The notes: generated by a model not told the origin, from the letters alone. Counted from the first letter of the stretch, positions 1 to 11,520 are shown. The stretch is 64,000 nt of DNA from Adenophora triphylla var. japonica (GCA_022495995.1 JAFEMH010001480.1:310001-374000), one strand, 5' to 3'. Numbers and translations are program-made.

Positions 1-497
1 CCATCCTCACATATATTCACATGTAAACGTACGGGAGAGAATTTACTACACCATATGTATCACCATACACACTCACCCGATACAGCTCCACCATCTCATG
101 TACAAGCTCGACAAAGCCGACCCTTCAATACAATAATCACATTTCTTTCATTCAATCATCATCCCGTTCCTGGAGCGGATGGATTCGTGCAAACAAGCTA
201 ACATAGTTTAATCTTTGCTAACAGAGTAGCATAGTCAGATACAGTGCTTGGAGTGTTGTTTCTCCCGCATGTACAATAATCAACTGAGCATCATCAAATC
301 TTGAGGACTATCCCTCAGCCAAAGTCGAGACAAGGATTCCAAATCTGTCAGTCTCTCCAGCAATGTTCATCAGTCTCATCGGCCCTGCCGCCAAAGCATC
401 AACAAAAATCCGTTCTAACAAAGTTCATGACCCCAAAGTCAACCAACCATCAACAAAGGCCGTCCCTCATACGGCAAAATAGCAAGTCATCAGCAAC

Positions 498-1028
498 AGT
501 GGTCTAAGTCCCTCCGGCAACCACCACCACCAGCAACAATAGCATCAGACCCCCCGGCAGCTACATCTACCCCCAGCAGAATCAACAGTAGCATGAGTCC
601 CCTAGCAGCTACTCTGCACCATCCAGTGGTCTAAGTCCCTCCGGCAGCCACGATCATCATCAACGGTAGCGTGAGTCCCTCCGGCAGCTACCCTTCACCA
701 TCACCAGTGGTCTAAGTCCCTCCGGCAGCCATGATCATCATCAACGGTAGCATGAGTCCCCTGGAAGCTACTCTTCACCATCATCCAGTGGTCTAAGTCC
801 CTCTGGAAACCACGTTCACCGTTAGCAGTGGTCTAAGTCCCTCCAGCAACCACGACCACCAGTAACAGTAGTGTGAGTCCCTCCGGCAGCTACTCTTCAC
901 CATCAGTTGTAGCATCAGTCCCTCCGACAGCTACAACCTTTCATCATCAAGCAAGTTGCAGCATGAGACCCTCCCGTAGCTACAACCTTTCACCATCAAC
1001 AGTAGCATCAGTCCCTCCGGCAGCTACA
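498..1028 (+). repeat. Tandem repeat array, unit about 40 bp
   Basis: About 13 imperfect copies of a 40-bp unit built around AGTCCCTCCGGCAGC, alternating between a 'gtggtctaag' version and a 'gtagcatgag' version, so a dimer of about 81 bp is also visible. It lies in the 3' untranslated region of the family L element. Open frames crossing it are repeat translations, not genes. Confidence 0.85.
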
Positions 1029-1094
1029 GGTAAGCACAACAAAGGTATGAAAGCATATCTCTACCATTTCTTGCTCCTTGTCGGTTTCGTTTTT

Positions 1095-1140
1095 GAACTA
1101 CGATTTGGCTTGATTCCCTCCTAAGGATACGTAGGAATCC
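1095..1140 (+). other. Conserved CTACG...CGTAG hairpin motif (family L copy)
   Basis: GAACTACG at 1095 pairs with CGTAGG at 1130, and an inner ATTCC/AGGAT stem lies between them. The same framework with different inner stems recurs at 9845, 16293, 21928, 25918, 31635 and 31975, always in non-coding parts of Tat elements. Confidence 0.6.
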
Positions 1141-1540
1141 TTTCTCCAAAGGTCCAGCCTTCCGATCTCACCAATCATCATTGTCCAGCCCTCCGCCATA
1201 TCCCCAGCCGCTCATTGGGATTGGGTCTTATTTTATCGACAACCTCACTTCTTCCATAAGTGACATTGCTGAGGGGCTCTGTAAGTACGCCAATCCAATT
1301 CTCTACCCTTTTAGATGCATTTTAATATGATAAAATTGCATTAAGGGGCATTTTGGTAAATTTCTGGTCTATTCCGAGACTTCCGAAAACATTCCATAAG
1401 TTTCTTGCAAAGGAAGTACCTTTTAGTACCTTGCTCATGCTAAAGGACCTACAGGGAATAAACCTATTTTGGACCTTTTGGGTATTTACTCAGAATGTTC
1501 CAGAACCTGGTTTTGGCGCCAAAAGCGGTTGGTGACACCT

Positions 1541-1627
1541 TGTGTCACGCGACAGATCGAGGCATGGAAAATTGCTACAGAAGGTCGTGCGATACCTTGT
1601 GACCATCAACTGCAACCTATAAATAAG
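1541..1627 (+). promoter_or_regulatory. Family L palindrome pair upstream of the LTR TATA box
   Basis: TGTGTCACGCGACA at 1541 is an inverted repeat (GTGTC...GACA). A degenerate second copy (GTCGTGCGATAC) lies near 1583. The TATA box CTATAAATA follows at 1617. This is the family L version of the palindrome-pair plus TATA layout also seen at 32357 and 56267. Confidence 0.55.
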
Positions 1628-2233
1628 ACCCTACCCCTCTCAGAAATGGATCGCAACTTTCACATACTGTTACTCTGCCAAAATAGGAGCGTAACACACA
1701 CACTGCTAACACATCTCTCTCTCTCCTCCCTAAATCCACCTTCAATTCCCCCCATTTCACTCCAATTCACCCATCACCTCTTAGATCCTTCATCCATCAA
1801 TCCATTCCAGTTCAAGCAACTTCAGAAGCAGTTGTAGAAGGGTTCTATACCAGCCGTGGTATAGAATTCATGGAGTCATCAAGGGTAACCCCTCAATTCC
1901 ATCTCTCTCTCTCCTATTTTGCTACTTTCATAATTCCATCATTTTCTCCTCCTTGGGTTCAGTAATCAGACTCCATCTGTCTTGATTATTGAATCCCAAT
2001 CGCAATCTCTCTGTTTAACGTTGTTGCTTTGAATAATTGAATGCTTATGGTTTGATCATTGTTGGAATTGGTATTTGATTCCCAAGGGAGTGTGGATCTA
2101 CCCATATCCACACCCCCTTGGTTGAATTGTTGTTAATTGTTCATTTCGAAGCATAATTGGTTGATTGTTTAGATTTGTGTTGGTTTCTGGTTATTCTGTT
2201 GCTCAATTGTCAGATCCCTGCAGAAGGACACCT

Positions 2234-2318
2234 TGTGTCACGCGACACATCGTTCATGGGTGGATCCTGTGTCACGCGACACATCCAGCCATGCATGTCC
2301 AGTGTCACGCGACACACT
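2234..2318 (+). repeat. Three family L palindromes in the transcribed part of the LTR
   Basis: TGTGTCACGCGACACA occurs at 2234-2249 and 2268-2283, and AGTGTCACGCGACACA at 2301, about 34 bp apart. Each is a near-perfect inverted repeat with a CG-rich centre. The reverse-oriented LTR at 58086 carries a different palindrome pair at the equivalent distance (about 400 bp) from its end. Confidence 0.7.
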
Positions 2319-3268
2319 TTGTCCATTTGCATAAATCAATTTTCCTTTGTAAGTTGCTCTGATCTATTGTAATTGGGATGTGGCCTCCCTAACTAAATGG
2401 TTCACAAGTTGTAAGATCTTAGTTCAAATCAATAAAATTCATGGTTTATCACATTTGTTCATTATCATTGCTTGCACACGTTTTGGATAATTTGGATGTT
2501 TAATTAGAAAGACTCGTCCACGGACGAGGCGTGTTGGGTGAACTCTCGTTTCTTCCCAACACGTAACCTGACCCCCGGACCCATTTTCTCTTTCAAAGGT
2601 TTTTCAAAGTGTACCTTAAAACATGGCGTGGCGACTCCTATTTTTCATCATCGAAAACAAATTTTTCGGGCGAGTGCACATTCACGACCCATGCCTATTA
2701 TTTTCCTTGGACAACGCCGAAGTCAAAAGTCTATCGCGTAAGCGAAACTCTGCCGAAATTTCGTTAAGGCTAAGAGGCTTGACTTTTACGGCATTGACAT
2801 TGACTATAATCCGCATCGCTCGCGCGTTAAAAATTCCTATGACCCATTAGACCCTAGGACCGTTCTTCTCTCTCGGTCGGTGGGATCCGCGTGCCCTATA
2901 GGACCCTCGCCCGGGGCTGTCCGCCCTGGGAGGTCAAAATACAGGAGGAAAACGAGGGGCTTATAGACGTAGTGACGGAACCCACTGATCCAGGATCTAG
3001 AGTAGTTGCGAAAAAGAAGGGTAACCCCTTTTCCAACCAAATAGAAATAAATAAAAGATACTGTTTTAAGTAAACTTGAAGATTCTTAATTGCATATTAC
3101 TTGAGCCTTCAGCCTAAACACCTACCCCCAAGTCTAAACCTTGCCTATCCCTTTCCCGCAGCGAGGAAGAAGTGGGTGAAAATACTGGGTCAGCGGCTTG
3201 TCAGCGCAGAAATTTCAGGCTCAGATAGTTCGTCAGAATCGTCAGGTTCGTCAGCCCAGAGAGTCAGA

Positions 3269-4477
3269 ATGGCAGATTTGACAGAAAACAACAGTGGTAT
3301 GAGTAATCTGCTGACTAGAGAGGAAGAGTTATCCTTAGCCTTGGAGAACAGTCGTAAGGTCCATGAGGAATAGCAAGCCATGCTCATTGATGCTCTCCGT
3401 CGTCATGGGCTCCAGATAGTGGTCGATGTCAACGGTTCCTTGGTCATGGTGGAAGATGAAACCCCGGAGACAGTGATTTCAGCCCCTCCATCCTACAATC
3501 AGTGCCCTCCTCCATCCACATATGATCCCTTGCCAAGGACTACTCCTTTTCAGTCCTTCCCAACATCCCAGGCCATCAGGGCTCCAACACCCTCGCCTCC
3601 TCAGATAAGACCCAGCTTTGTTCACTACCAACAGAGAACAAATGCTACTGCCAACCCTGTCACTCAGTCTCTGCATTATCCCATGGGATTCATTCCTCCC
3701 TCTCAGTACAAACCAAATCAGCTGATTCCAAAACTCTGGTACCAGTCTAAATATCCCTTTGTCATTCTCCTCGGATATCAATCCGCAAATAACCCCAATG
3801 AGGCTTTTGACCAGTTTGACCTTTCCAACTTTGTCAATGCTTGTGAATTTACCTCTCTCTCAGACAACGGTAGTGAAGAGTCAGTTGGAAATGAGAATAG
3901 GAATGGATGGATTTACAGTGATGATGACAGCTCGATAGAAGGTATGAACTTAGAGCCAATGGGAGTGGAACCCGAAGGACCGGATGGGGTAGAAAATCAC
4001 AGGCCTGGGAATGAGAACTGTATTACCTCAAAGTGTGACTGTCACTCTTGCAGGGGCTTAGAGGAGAAAATGGACGCCAGCTCATACGAGGCAGGGTATG
4101 AATTCAACATCTTAGAATTTAATACTCCTTATAAAGACCTAGTTGGTGAATGGAGAAACTTGATTGAAGCTTTAGCTGAGCGAGGGAAGTGGGCTCCACC
4201 TGCTGATCTAGAACACGTAAGCGTCATTGAAATTGAACCTCCGTCAGAAAGAGTGGATTCTATTGCAGTATTAAGGGTCACCCCTGAGACTTTATCCAAG
4301 AAAGAATGTATGGAAGCCTTAGAAAGGGTCTCAAAGTTTGAAGCGACCCCGGTCCCCTTCCTATCTTATGTCGACAATGACATTTTCTTGGTGCTCCCTA
4401 CGTCAGGAGAAGAGTCCAGAGCACCCCTTATATGGCGCCAAATATCCCGACCTTCCTTTGCCATCATTGGTCACTAG
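3269..4477 (+). pseudogene. Gag-like region of element O, core Gag domain not recognisable
   Basis: An ATG at 3269 opens a frame beginning MADLTENNSG. A TAG interrupts it at 3371-3373, after which it continues in the same frame to 4477. The product has a short helical start, a Pro/Ser/Tyr-rich stretch (about 3480-3700) and a long acidic part. I see no retrotransposon Gag core and no CCHC zinc knuckle, so the centre of Gag has probably been lost. Its position upstream of the protease is the main reason for calling it gag. Confidence 0.5.
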
Positions 4478-4537
4478 AGTCAGGACAAAAGTTCAAACAG
4501 AAGCTACTGTAGTGAGACTGAGGAAGACACAGTTGAA

Positions 4538-6876
4538 ATGCCAGAGGGAACGGTAGAAGAATGGTTAGCCCAGCAGCCAAAGAGCCCAGAGAACCCTCCC
4601 ATAGGTACGGACCTAAAACCTGTCAAAAGGTTCAACCCTATAGAAACCCTTATCGATGATGGAATCTCCCACTTCAGAAAGTGTTTGGCCAATGTCAAAG
4701 ATGCCGTCAGAAGGTTGACCCCAAAGGAAAGAAGGGACATGCTTGATAGTGATGAGGAATGTGACCCTGCTTTGTTGCAAAGGCTGCTATGGCAAGATGA
4801 TGAAGCCACTAGCAGATCTCCAAACCCTGGGAACGATAACTCCTGCTGCATGTTGACTCTGAAAAGCCTGAATGAAACTATCATGGCCCTGAGTGAGGAA
4901 GAAGAAACTGAGATCATCCAGTTACTAAGTCAACGGGGAAGTCAGAATTCGGAAAGAGCCAGAAAGCCTGTAACCTGGGATCAGATTCATGAGGCTGCCT
5001 CTGCCTCCAGTGATGCTGTGAACCAAATCAATCAGAAGAGTTGGCCGTATGCTAGCAAAGGCCCACCTTTAACTCTGAAAGAGCTGAAGGAATCTTCCAA
5101 TAGGACTAATGACTCGGGGAAGTCTAACGTCTATGTGATGACTCAGTCTGGGCAGATGAGTGTGGAACCACCTAAAGGTGACAAAAGAAATGTCAGCTCC
5201 GAACCGATGACAGACAAAAGACCTTATAAACCAGAAGCAGAAAAGCCAGACTCCGAGAAGGAAGACCCGGTGTTGACTCAGTTGAAGTGCACTCAAGCCA
5301 ATATTTCCCTGTGGTCCCTGTTAACCTCCTCCTATCCTCACAAGCTGAAGTTAGAAGAAAGTTTGGCCAAAACCATGGTGCCCATAGATGTCACCCCAGA
5401 TGAGGTTATCCAGATGATCGAAAACATTCACTATGGTAACATCATCACTTTCACTGACCTAGACTTGACAAAATATGGAGCTAATCATAATGAGACCCTT
5501 TATATCACTGTCCAGTTGGAAGAGCGCCGGTTACCAAGGGTGTTAGTTGATGGAGGGTCTGCAATGAATGTCCTGCCAGCGAAGATGATGGATTTGTTGG
5601 ATTTGAAACCTACAGATTTGAAACCTTCCAGTCAAACTATTAAGGCATATGATTCCACTGCTCGGTCAGTTTTGGGGATTGCGACTCTAAGATTGTGGTT
5701 CGGAAAGAAAGTCATGGATGTAGACTTCAAAGTGATAGTCATCCCCATTTCATTCACCGCTTTGCTGGGACGACCCTAGATCCATCAGATAAACGGAGTA
5801 GCCTCTACCCTGCACCAATGTGTCAAGTTCCAATCCGATGATGGAGCTATCACTACTATCTACGGGGACAGTGTTACTGTAGAAGGGACCAACACCGGAG
5901 GAATTCCGATACTGGAAATTAAACATGATGATGAAGGGCTTCCCCTAACCGGCTTCTCTGTGGCCACCTCTAAGGTGCAAGTGTGCTGTGCAGACCTAAC
6001 CACTACCTTTGACAAAATACCTCCTGCCATGCGAATGATGAAAAAGATGAGTTATCTTCCGGGGCTTGGATTGGTAAAAGGCTTCAGGATCGCAACACTA
6101 TCATCGACGCAAGAGAACAAACCACCCAACATGGTCTAGGCTATAAGCCGCACCCTCAGGATTACAGAATAGAAGGGGAAACGGGTCTGGGAAAGCGAAA
6201 CGAAGAGGTCCGTCTCCGTCCTTACAGTTTGTCTCTGGCTCAGTACTTCATAAAAGGTGAGACCCAATATGATGAGAGTGATGGTCAGCAATCCATGAGG
6301 AAAGGTCTTCTGGAAAACCTTGAAAAGGCCCGTGGAAAGCCAACCAATCCCATTCAGAGAATGTTTCTTGACTTGCCGAATATTCCTGGGGCTACCACCA
6401 CTGTTCAGAACAAGTATGTCTTCAAAGGAAACCCAGACTGCTTCAAAGAGCCAGCACTTTTCCCATCAGGGGTAATGGATTTCTCCACCTTCGAGCTAGG
6501 CCTTCCAAAGATCAGCCTGATAGAAGCTTCCAGCAGCGAGGATAGTGAGCCAGGCTTGCAGAAGTTGTTTGATGAAGAAGCACAAATTCCTAACTTGATC
6601 GACTTCAGCACAGATGACGAGATAGTTGCAGTAATTGGAGATGGCAGTGAAGAGCCTTTTGATCCCCGCACTTTGGTGACTAAAACAGAGATGCCTTTGA
6701 AGAATTGGGAGACATTTTCAGGGCAGATAGCCAGCCAACAGCAAATGATCATGGAGCTTGGATTGGTTCCTCGTCCCTCTCAGTCCAGTCATGTCAAACA
6801 CCCTGTCATCCATACTTTAGAGTCAGGAGTCTTTGAATTTCAGTCCTCTGAGTCATCTGAAGGCCTCACGCCTTAA
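4538..6876 (+). pseudogene. Element O polyprotein: linker, aspartic protease and G-patch-like segment
   Basis: The frame 4538-5779 runs from an acidic linker into a retropepsin-like protease, whose active-site block VLVDGGSAMNVLP lies at about 5539-5577. A TAG (5777-5779) interrupts the protein, but homologous sequence continues in frame to about 6080, including a SYLPGLGLVKG motif of the G-patch-like block found between protease and reverse transcriptase in this lineage. A frameshift follows; the companion HGLGYKP block is in another frame near 6130, and the linker continues at 6229-6876. The protease block looks well kept, but the frame cannot be read through. Confidence 0.75.
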
Positions 6877-6914
6877 GATTACGAGTATGTAGCCAATGTT
6901 ATCTTCCCCTTCGC

Positions 6915-7485
6915 TTGAATGAAATGATAGATCTTTCCGAGTATCCCCTTATTGCCAACTTAACAAATGATAAATTATCTAATAACTTAACAACAGTTAA
7001 TAATGATTCATTTGAACAAGATGCAAACACACTAAATAAACAATACATTAAAGAAATATTTAAGCAGGTTACTGATAAAGAGGAAAATCGGGCCCAAGCT
7101 GCCGAGGAGGTTTTGACAAGTGTTAACTTGGGTAATATCGAAGAACCTAAAGAGACACAGATCGGGAACTTCTTTCAAGGGGCTGAACGGGACAGACTGG
7201 TCAATCTGCTCAGGGAATACGTGGATGTGTTTGCATGGTCCTATAAGGACATGCCGGGGCTGGACAGCTCGATTGTGGAGCACAGAATCCCTTTGGCACC
7301 CGATGCCAAGGCAGTAAAACACAGATCGGGAACTTCTTTCAAGGGACTGAACGGGACAGACTGGTCAATCTACTCAGGGAATACGTGGATGTGTTCGCAT
7401 GGTCCTATAAGGACATGCCAAGGCTGGACAGCTTGATTGTGGAGCACAAAATCCCTCTGGCACCTGATGCCAAGCCAGTAAAATA
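6915..7485 (+). pseudogene. Element O segment before reverse transcriptase, with internal duplication
   Basis: The frame encodes the acidic region that precedes reverse transcriptase (LSEYPLIANL, then NLGNIEEPKETQIGNFF) and the start of the RT module (VFAWSYKDMPGLDSSIVEH). The homologous region of element N lies at 12570-12960. A direct 162-bp duplication (7157-7318 and 7319-7480) repeats this part, and a TAG stops the frame just after the second copy. Confidence 0.7.
7157..7480 (+). repeat. 162-bp direct tandem duplication within pol
   Basis: Copies 7157-7318 and 7319-7480 both start ACACAGATCGGGAACTTC and differ at only a few positions. The unit is 54 codons, so it keeps the frame. It duplicates the block containing VFAWSYKDMP just upstream of the reverse transcriptase palm. 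Confidence 0.85.
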
Positions 7486-8415
7486 GAAGTTAAGAAAAAT
7501 CAAACCATAGTGGTCTCTGCAGGTCAAGGAGGAGATTGAAAAGATGCTACGGGTAGGATTCATCAAGGTTATTAAATACCTGACCTGGTTGTCGAATATC
7601 GTGACAGTGATAAAGGCCAATGGGAAGGTACGTTGCTGCATGGATTTCTTGGACCTGAACAAGGCTAGTCCCAAGGACGACTATCCGTTGCCAAACATAG
7701 ACATTCTGGTGGACGTCACGGCCAACTACGAAGTCAAGTCCTTCGTTGATGGTTTTACTGGCTAGAATTAGATTAAGATGGCCGAGGAGGACCAAGAAAA
7801 GACAGCCTTCACCACTCCATGGGGGACGTACTGTTACACGGTGATGCCTTTTGGGTTAAAAATTGTCGGGGCTACGTATCAAAGGGCAGCGACTGCACTC
7901 TTTCACGACATGATCCACAAGGAGATCGAGGTCTACATCGATGATATGATTATCCACTCTCTAAAGGTGTGGATGGACAACACTTTGTCGACCTGCAAAA
8001 ATTCTTTGAGCGCTTAAGACAACATTCCATGAGACTGAACCCTACAAAATGCATCTTTAGAGTGACAAGGGGTAAAGTACTTGGGTACATGGTCACAGAA
8101 TGAGGCATTGAAGCCGATCCCCAAAAAATCAAAGCCATTACGGACATGAGGCCACCTCGAACTCAGACAGAAGTCAAAAGCTATATGGGCAAGTTGCAGT
8201 ACATCAGCCGTTTCGTTAATCAGCTGACTACCATGTGTGAGCCCATCTTCAAGCTTATGAAGAAGAATGTTGATACAGAATGGAATGAGGAATGCCAGGA
8301 TGCCTTTGATCAAATCAAGGCATACCTAGTAAATCCCCCGGTACTCTGCCCCCCACATAGACAGAAACCTCTTCTGCTCTATCTCACTGTCACTGACACG
8401 GCAGTTGGGGCTATG
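7486..8415 (+). pseudogene. Element O reverse transcriptase and start of RNase H, interrupted by element N
   Basis: RT motifs in order: VKEEIEKML (about 7528), CMDFLDLNKASPKDDYPLPN (about 7637-7696), VDGFTG (about 7747), TPWGTYCYTVMPFGL (about 7814-7858) and the catalytic YIDDMIIHS (7933-7959). TAG codons replace residues before and after the palm, notably at 7763-7774 where YNQI would be expected. The connection and RNase H follow (LLYLTVTDTAVGAM, ending 8415). There the frame is cut by the TGTAGACACC end of element N, and it resumes at 23069. Confidence 0.85.
8411..8415. repeat. 5-bp target-site duplication CTATG (left)
   Basis: CTATG at 8411-8415 precedes the 5' LTR of element N and recurs at 23064-23068 after its 3' LTR. 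Removing one copy and the element restores the RNase H frame (VGAM followed by LAQEKK). Confidence 0.95.
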
Positions 8416-9415
8416 TGTAGACACCCCATTCTGAACACATCGGATCATACTTATGCCACTCTAAGTCTCGCTTTGAGTCAAGAAGTAGAAATCCACCATT
8501 TCGTCATGTTTCGTTAAAGTTTTGACTAACTACCGTTAGTTTGGGACTAAACTGTATACGAGATAACGAGAAAAGGACAAAACTGTCCACAGGAGCAATA
8601 TCTCGCCGCGAGATGGCGTGTCTCGCGCGAGATATCTCCCTCTGCAGATTGCGGCAGTTCCTCGTCGATTTCAACCTCTTTTCGGGATAAAACTTTATCT
8701 CTCCGGCCAACCAATGGGAGAGGAGGTCTAGAACCATCTGATAGGGTTTTAACTCTCCACTTCTTCATATCCAACCTCTATAAATACTTGGTGACTTCCA
8801 AGGTCGAAAGGTCGAAGGTCCCAGACCGCGAATTTACACAACACACACACATTTTTTCGTTTTCTTTCCCTGAAAGAATCCTTCAAAATCACCCTAAAAC
8901 TCACCTCATAGTTTGTTTGTCAACCTTGTTGATAAACAAGCATCAATCTCCAAACCGAGGACCAAGGCGAAGCTCTGTCCGTGTGAAGGGTCGACTCTAA
9001 ACTTGAGTCGAAACTCTGCCCAAATCACCTCACGCAAGGTAATTCCTAATCTTCCTTCTAATTGATTGTTAGAGTGGTATAAGTCCATAGAATCTAGGAT
9101 CGGCCTAGAGCCTCTCCAAATCATGGAGACGGTCTCGAAGCAATCGATTCTACATTCCGTTTGACCTCGTCAAATGGACCTTTATTTGTAGTATTTGAAT
9201 TCGTTTTTTACTTCTTCTTTTGAAAAACCTCTCTTTTCTTTAGCAAGACCGATCTCCGGATTGGGTGAAATGGATGCCTTCTAAACCTACCCATTTCATA
9301 ACCTAAGCCCCGAACTCAAATCTCTCAAATGGTTTTTCTATGTTTCCAATCAAATAATATAGGTGGCGACTCATAAAAATAAAAAGAACCAGAATTTCTT
9401 TCTCACAACGCTACA
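8416..9415 (+). repeat. 5' LTR of element N
   Basis: A 1000-bp LTR, TGTAGACACC to AACGCTACA. It contains the family N palindrome pair (8600-8632) and a TATA box (TATAAATA at 8779). It is immediately followed by the primer-binding site. Confidence 0.95.
8600..8632. promoter_or_regulatory. Family N palindrome pair in the 5' LTR
   Basis: ATCTCGCCGCGAGAT (8600-8614) and TCTCGCGCGAGA (8621-8632) are inverted repeats about 20 bp apart, roughly 150 bp upstream of the LTR TATA box. The 3' LTR copies lie at 22245-22259 and 22266-22277. Further copies occur in the leader and upstream of both antisense genes of the same element. Confidence 0.75.
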
Positions 9416-9435
9416 GTGGCGACTCCGCTGGGGAC
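9416..9435 (+). other. Primer-binding site of element N
   Basis: GTGGCGACTCCGCTGGGGAC directly follows the 5' LTR. A TGG start followed by a tRNA-acceptor-like sequence is typical of Tat/Ogre elements. The priming tRNA could be tRNA-Arg, but I could not check this. Confidence 0.75.
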
Positions 9436-9530
9436 AGAAAATTAAGAGGCTTAAACTTGCGTCAAAATTAAAAGAGTGGTTTTTCAATCTATTTTGTAAA
9501 ATTTGAATTTTTTCTGTTCTCAGATGGGAG

Positions 9531-9567
9531 ATATCTCGCACGAGATATCATTATCTCGCGCGAGATA
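9531..9567. promoter_or_regulatory. Family N palindrome pair in the leader
   Basis: ATATCTCGCACGAGATAT (9531-9548, 8-bp arms) and TATCTCGCGCGAGATA (9552-9567) lie about 20 bp apart, some 100 bp after the primer-binding site. A second leader pair (10544-10560 and 10563-10580, cores TATCTCGCGCGGGAT and TATCTCGCACGGGATA) lies about 130 bp before the gag start. Confidence 0.75.
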
Positions 9568-9844
9568 GGGCTTCCAGTCTGGTTGTTTTTTGGTTTCTCC
9601 TGTTTTGCTCGTAATCCAAGACGAGAGCCGAACATGCAAGGGGATCCTGAATTCATTATCTGCAGAGTTCCTGCATCTTAAGGCCTCCCTTAAGGTGTAG
9701 AACTCGGACCTTTATTTTCCTTAAATAATTGATTATTATTTATGAACTGCGTGTGATTGGGTTTTATTTAATTAAAGTCCGGTCCATTGGGGATTCGGGA
9801 GTTGTAAATTAAATTATTTATCTCTCTTTATCTCTCTTTATGTG

Positions 9845-9892
9845 GAACTACGACGGCCTGAGTCTTCCTAGATTGGGAGAAACGTAGGCAAC
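9845..9892 (+). other. CTACG...CGTAG hairpin motif in element N leader
   Basis: GAACTACG (9845) and ACGTAGGCA (9882) can pair through CTACG/CGTAG. Inner segments TCTTCC and GGGAGA can also pair, with one G-U pair. The remaining leader (9436-10706) has no gene I can support. It contains a short GTCCCTTCGGAAAAA repeat at about 10299-10345. Confidence 0.6.
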
Positions 9893-10706
9893 CACTTGGT
9901 GCGGCCACTATCTGTTTTCTCTTTTAACTTTCAAAAAAAAATAAAACTTTCTATTTTACTCTATCACATAGATTGACTATCACACACGTGCACATCATAC
10001 TATAACTGTCATTGCACTGCATACCCTCTATAAACCCGGGACCCACACTAAGGACGGATGACGGTAACCACCTAGTCGTCGGTCTCTCCGAAGTTGGACA
10101 ATACCACTCCGCGTATTCAATCCACTTATATTGTCATATCGCGGGGAGCCTAGCCTTCCAGCCCTGCATCGCCACATTCTCATGTAGATTGACTTTTTAG
10201 GATCACTCCGTGACCGGTCGGTTTTGACTCGGTGATCTTTTCTTGTTTTTGATCAAAACAAAGCCATGTAAAATTGACAATAAGAAAGGATTTGGAAAAG
10301 GTCCCTTCGGAAAAAGTCCCTTCGGAAAAAGTCCCTTTCGGATGTCTCTTCAGGAAAAATGTGCATATAATCCTTCAAAAAAAAAACAAAAAAAAAAAAA
10401 ACAATCATACATGGCTTTGTTTTACAAAAATCGGATTGATTGCTTAGTCGTTAGGTTCTGATAAAGGCCTTAGAAACCCCTCAAAACGGACTTTCCGTTC
10501 CGACCAAAAATTAGGGCTAAATAAAAATCGACTTTCCGTGTGATTATCTCGCGCGGGATTACTTATCTCGCACGGGATAATGCTTCTATTTGCTGAATTT
10601 GAGCTCGAGCCATTTAAGCCTCGCTTCCGACTCGTTGGGGCTAGATCCCGATATCTCCATCTCTTACGTCGCTCCGAAGCTACTCAACTCCAAGACTCCC
10701 AACACA

Positions 10707-11520
10707 ATGTCTACCGGAAAGCATGCCATGACCAAGGAAAGTCGTGGACAACCCACTCTCCAAGATTTGACCAAGTCTCTTGTCGCTGAAATGGAACACG
10801 TGGAAGGTTGGAGAGAAGCTTTTGATTTGCCCTCCACTCGCATTGCTAGGGATTTTCGGAAGATGGAAAGTGATTCCGACAGTGGGCGATCATCCGTGCA
10901 AGAGGAGCCGAGTGACATCAAAACTCAACTTGCCAAAGCCCCGCAAAGAAATTAATGACAATGACTCGTGGCATCACATGGAAGAATCCATCCAAGCCAA
11001 AAAGACAAAGATGTTGATTGAAGAGCTCGAGGAAGTCAAGAGCGAACTTGAAACTATGACCCAAAAGTGCATCAACCTTGAAGCCCACATTGAAGATGAC
11101 ATGGATGAGAGGGTCAAGTTTTTCCTCAATACCCTCTACCGTGACCTCAAAGAGCAAATGGAGGAAGAATTTCAGGCTCGCCACCTCGTCTTTGTTCAAC
11201 ACTACGAGAACCATATCCGAGACCTCCATAACCAAATGGCTAAGCGAAGGAAGGGGAGGATTTTCTCCGACATCGGAAACATCACTCTTGGTCATCTCTT
11301 CGTAAGTCTTCACAAGGACGGAAAGCTGAAGCCAATAGAAGGCTACCAACCTAAGAGGGAAGGTCGATCTCCACACCTCTATTGCTACTACCATCAATGC
11401 AATGGCCATCACACCAATGATTGCTTCAACCTGAAAAATGCAGTCCAAGACTTGATTGACAGCGACACCATCAGAATTTGCCCAAGTGGTGGAATAGTTT
11501 GGATGAGTTCAAACAAATAA
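10707..11520 (+). pseudogene. Gag of element N (one frameshift)
   Basis: The ATG at 10707 begins MSTGKHAMTKESRG. At about 10910 the frame shifts by one and continues as a strongly charged, probably coiled-coil region (MLIEELEEVKSELETM). It ends with CYYHQCNGHHTNDCFNLK at about 11380-11434, which resembles the Cys/His knuckle at the C-terminus of many plant gypsy Gag proteins (C-x5-C-x7-C with His). The frame stops at 11520. Positions 11521-11790 hold only a fragment (starting MNVIDTYNEN) before the next segment; no protease was found. Confidence 0.65.

Larger units (their letters stand above)
1..1279 (+). mobile_element. 3' internal end of a Tat-lineage Ty3/gypsy retrotransposon (family L), cut by window start
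   Basis: This stretch has no pol-like reading frame and runs into an LTR at 1280 through a polypurine tract (GAGGGGCTC, 1271-1279). Its order matches the 3' ends of the other two Tat elements here (21.2-22.06 kb and 31.1-32.14 kb): a tandem repeat array, then a CTACG...CGTAG hairpin, then a small stem-loop, the polypurine tract and the LTR. It is therefore the 3' untranslated part of an element whose coding region lies left of the window. Positions 1-497 hold no gene I can support. Confidence 0.75.
1280..2685 (+). repeat. LTR of Tat family L
   Basis: The LTR starts TGTAAGTACG directly after a polypurine tract. It holds a TATA box (CCTATAAATAAG, 1616-1627) and ends in a segment shared with the other Tat LTRs here (a 'ggcgtggcgactcc' block at 2623-2640, then 'cacattcac' near 2685). 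The last few bases are uncertain, because the primer-binding site expected next is not recognisable. In sequence it differs strongly from the LTR at 32139, so the two do not pair. Being preceded by a polypurine tract, it is most simply the 3' LTR of the element to the left. Confidence 0.7.

Noticed and set aside
2623..2850. 75-codon frame at the start of the family O body as an extra ORF1 of Ogre type
   Set aside because: It starts inside the conserved LTR end block and shows no coding features.
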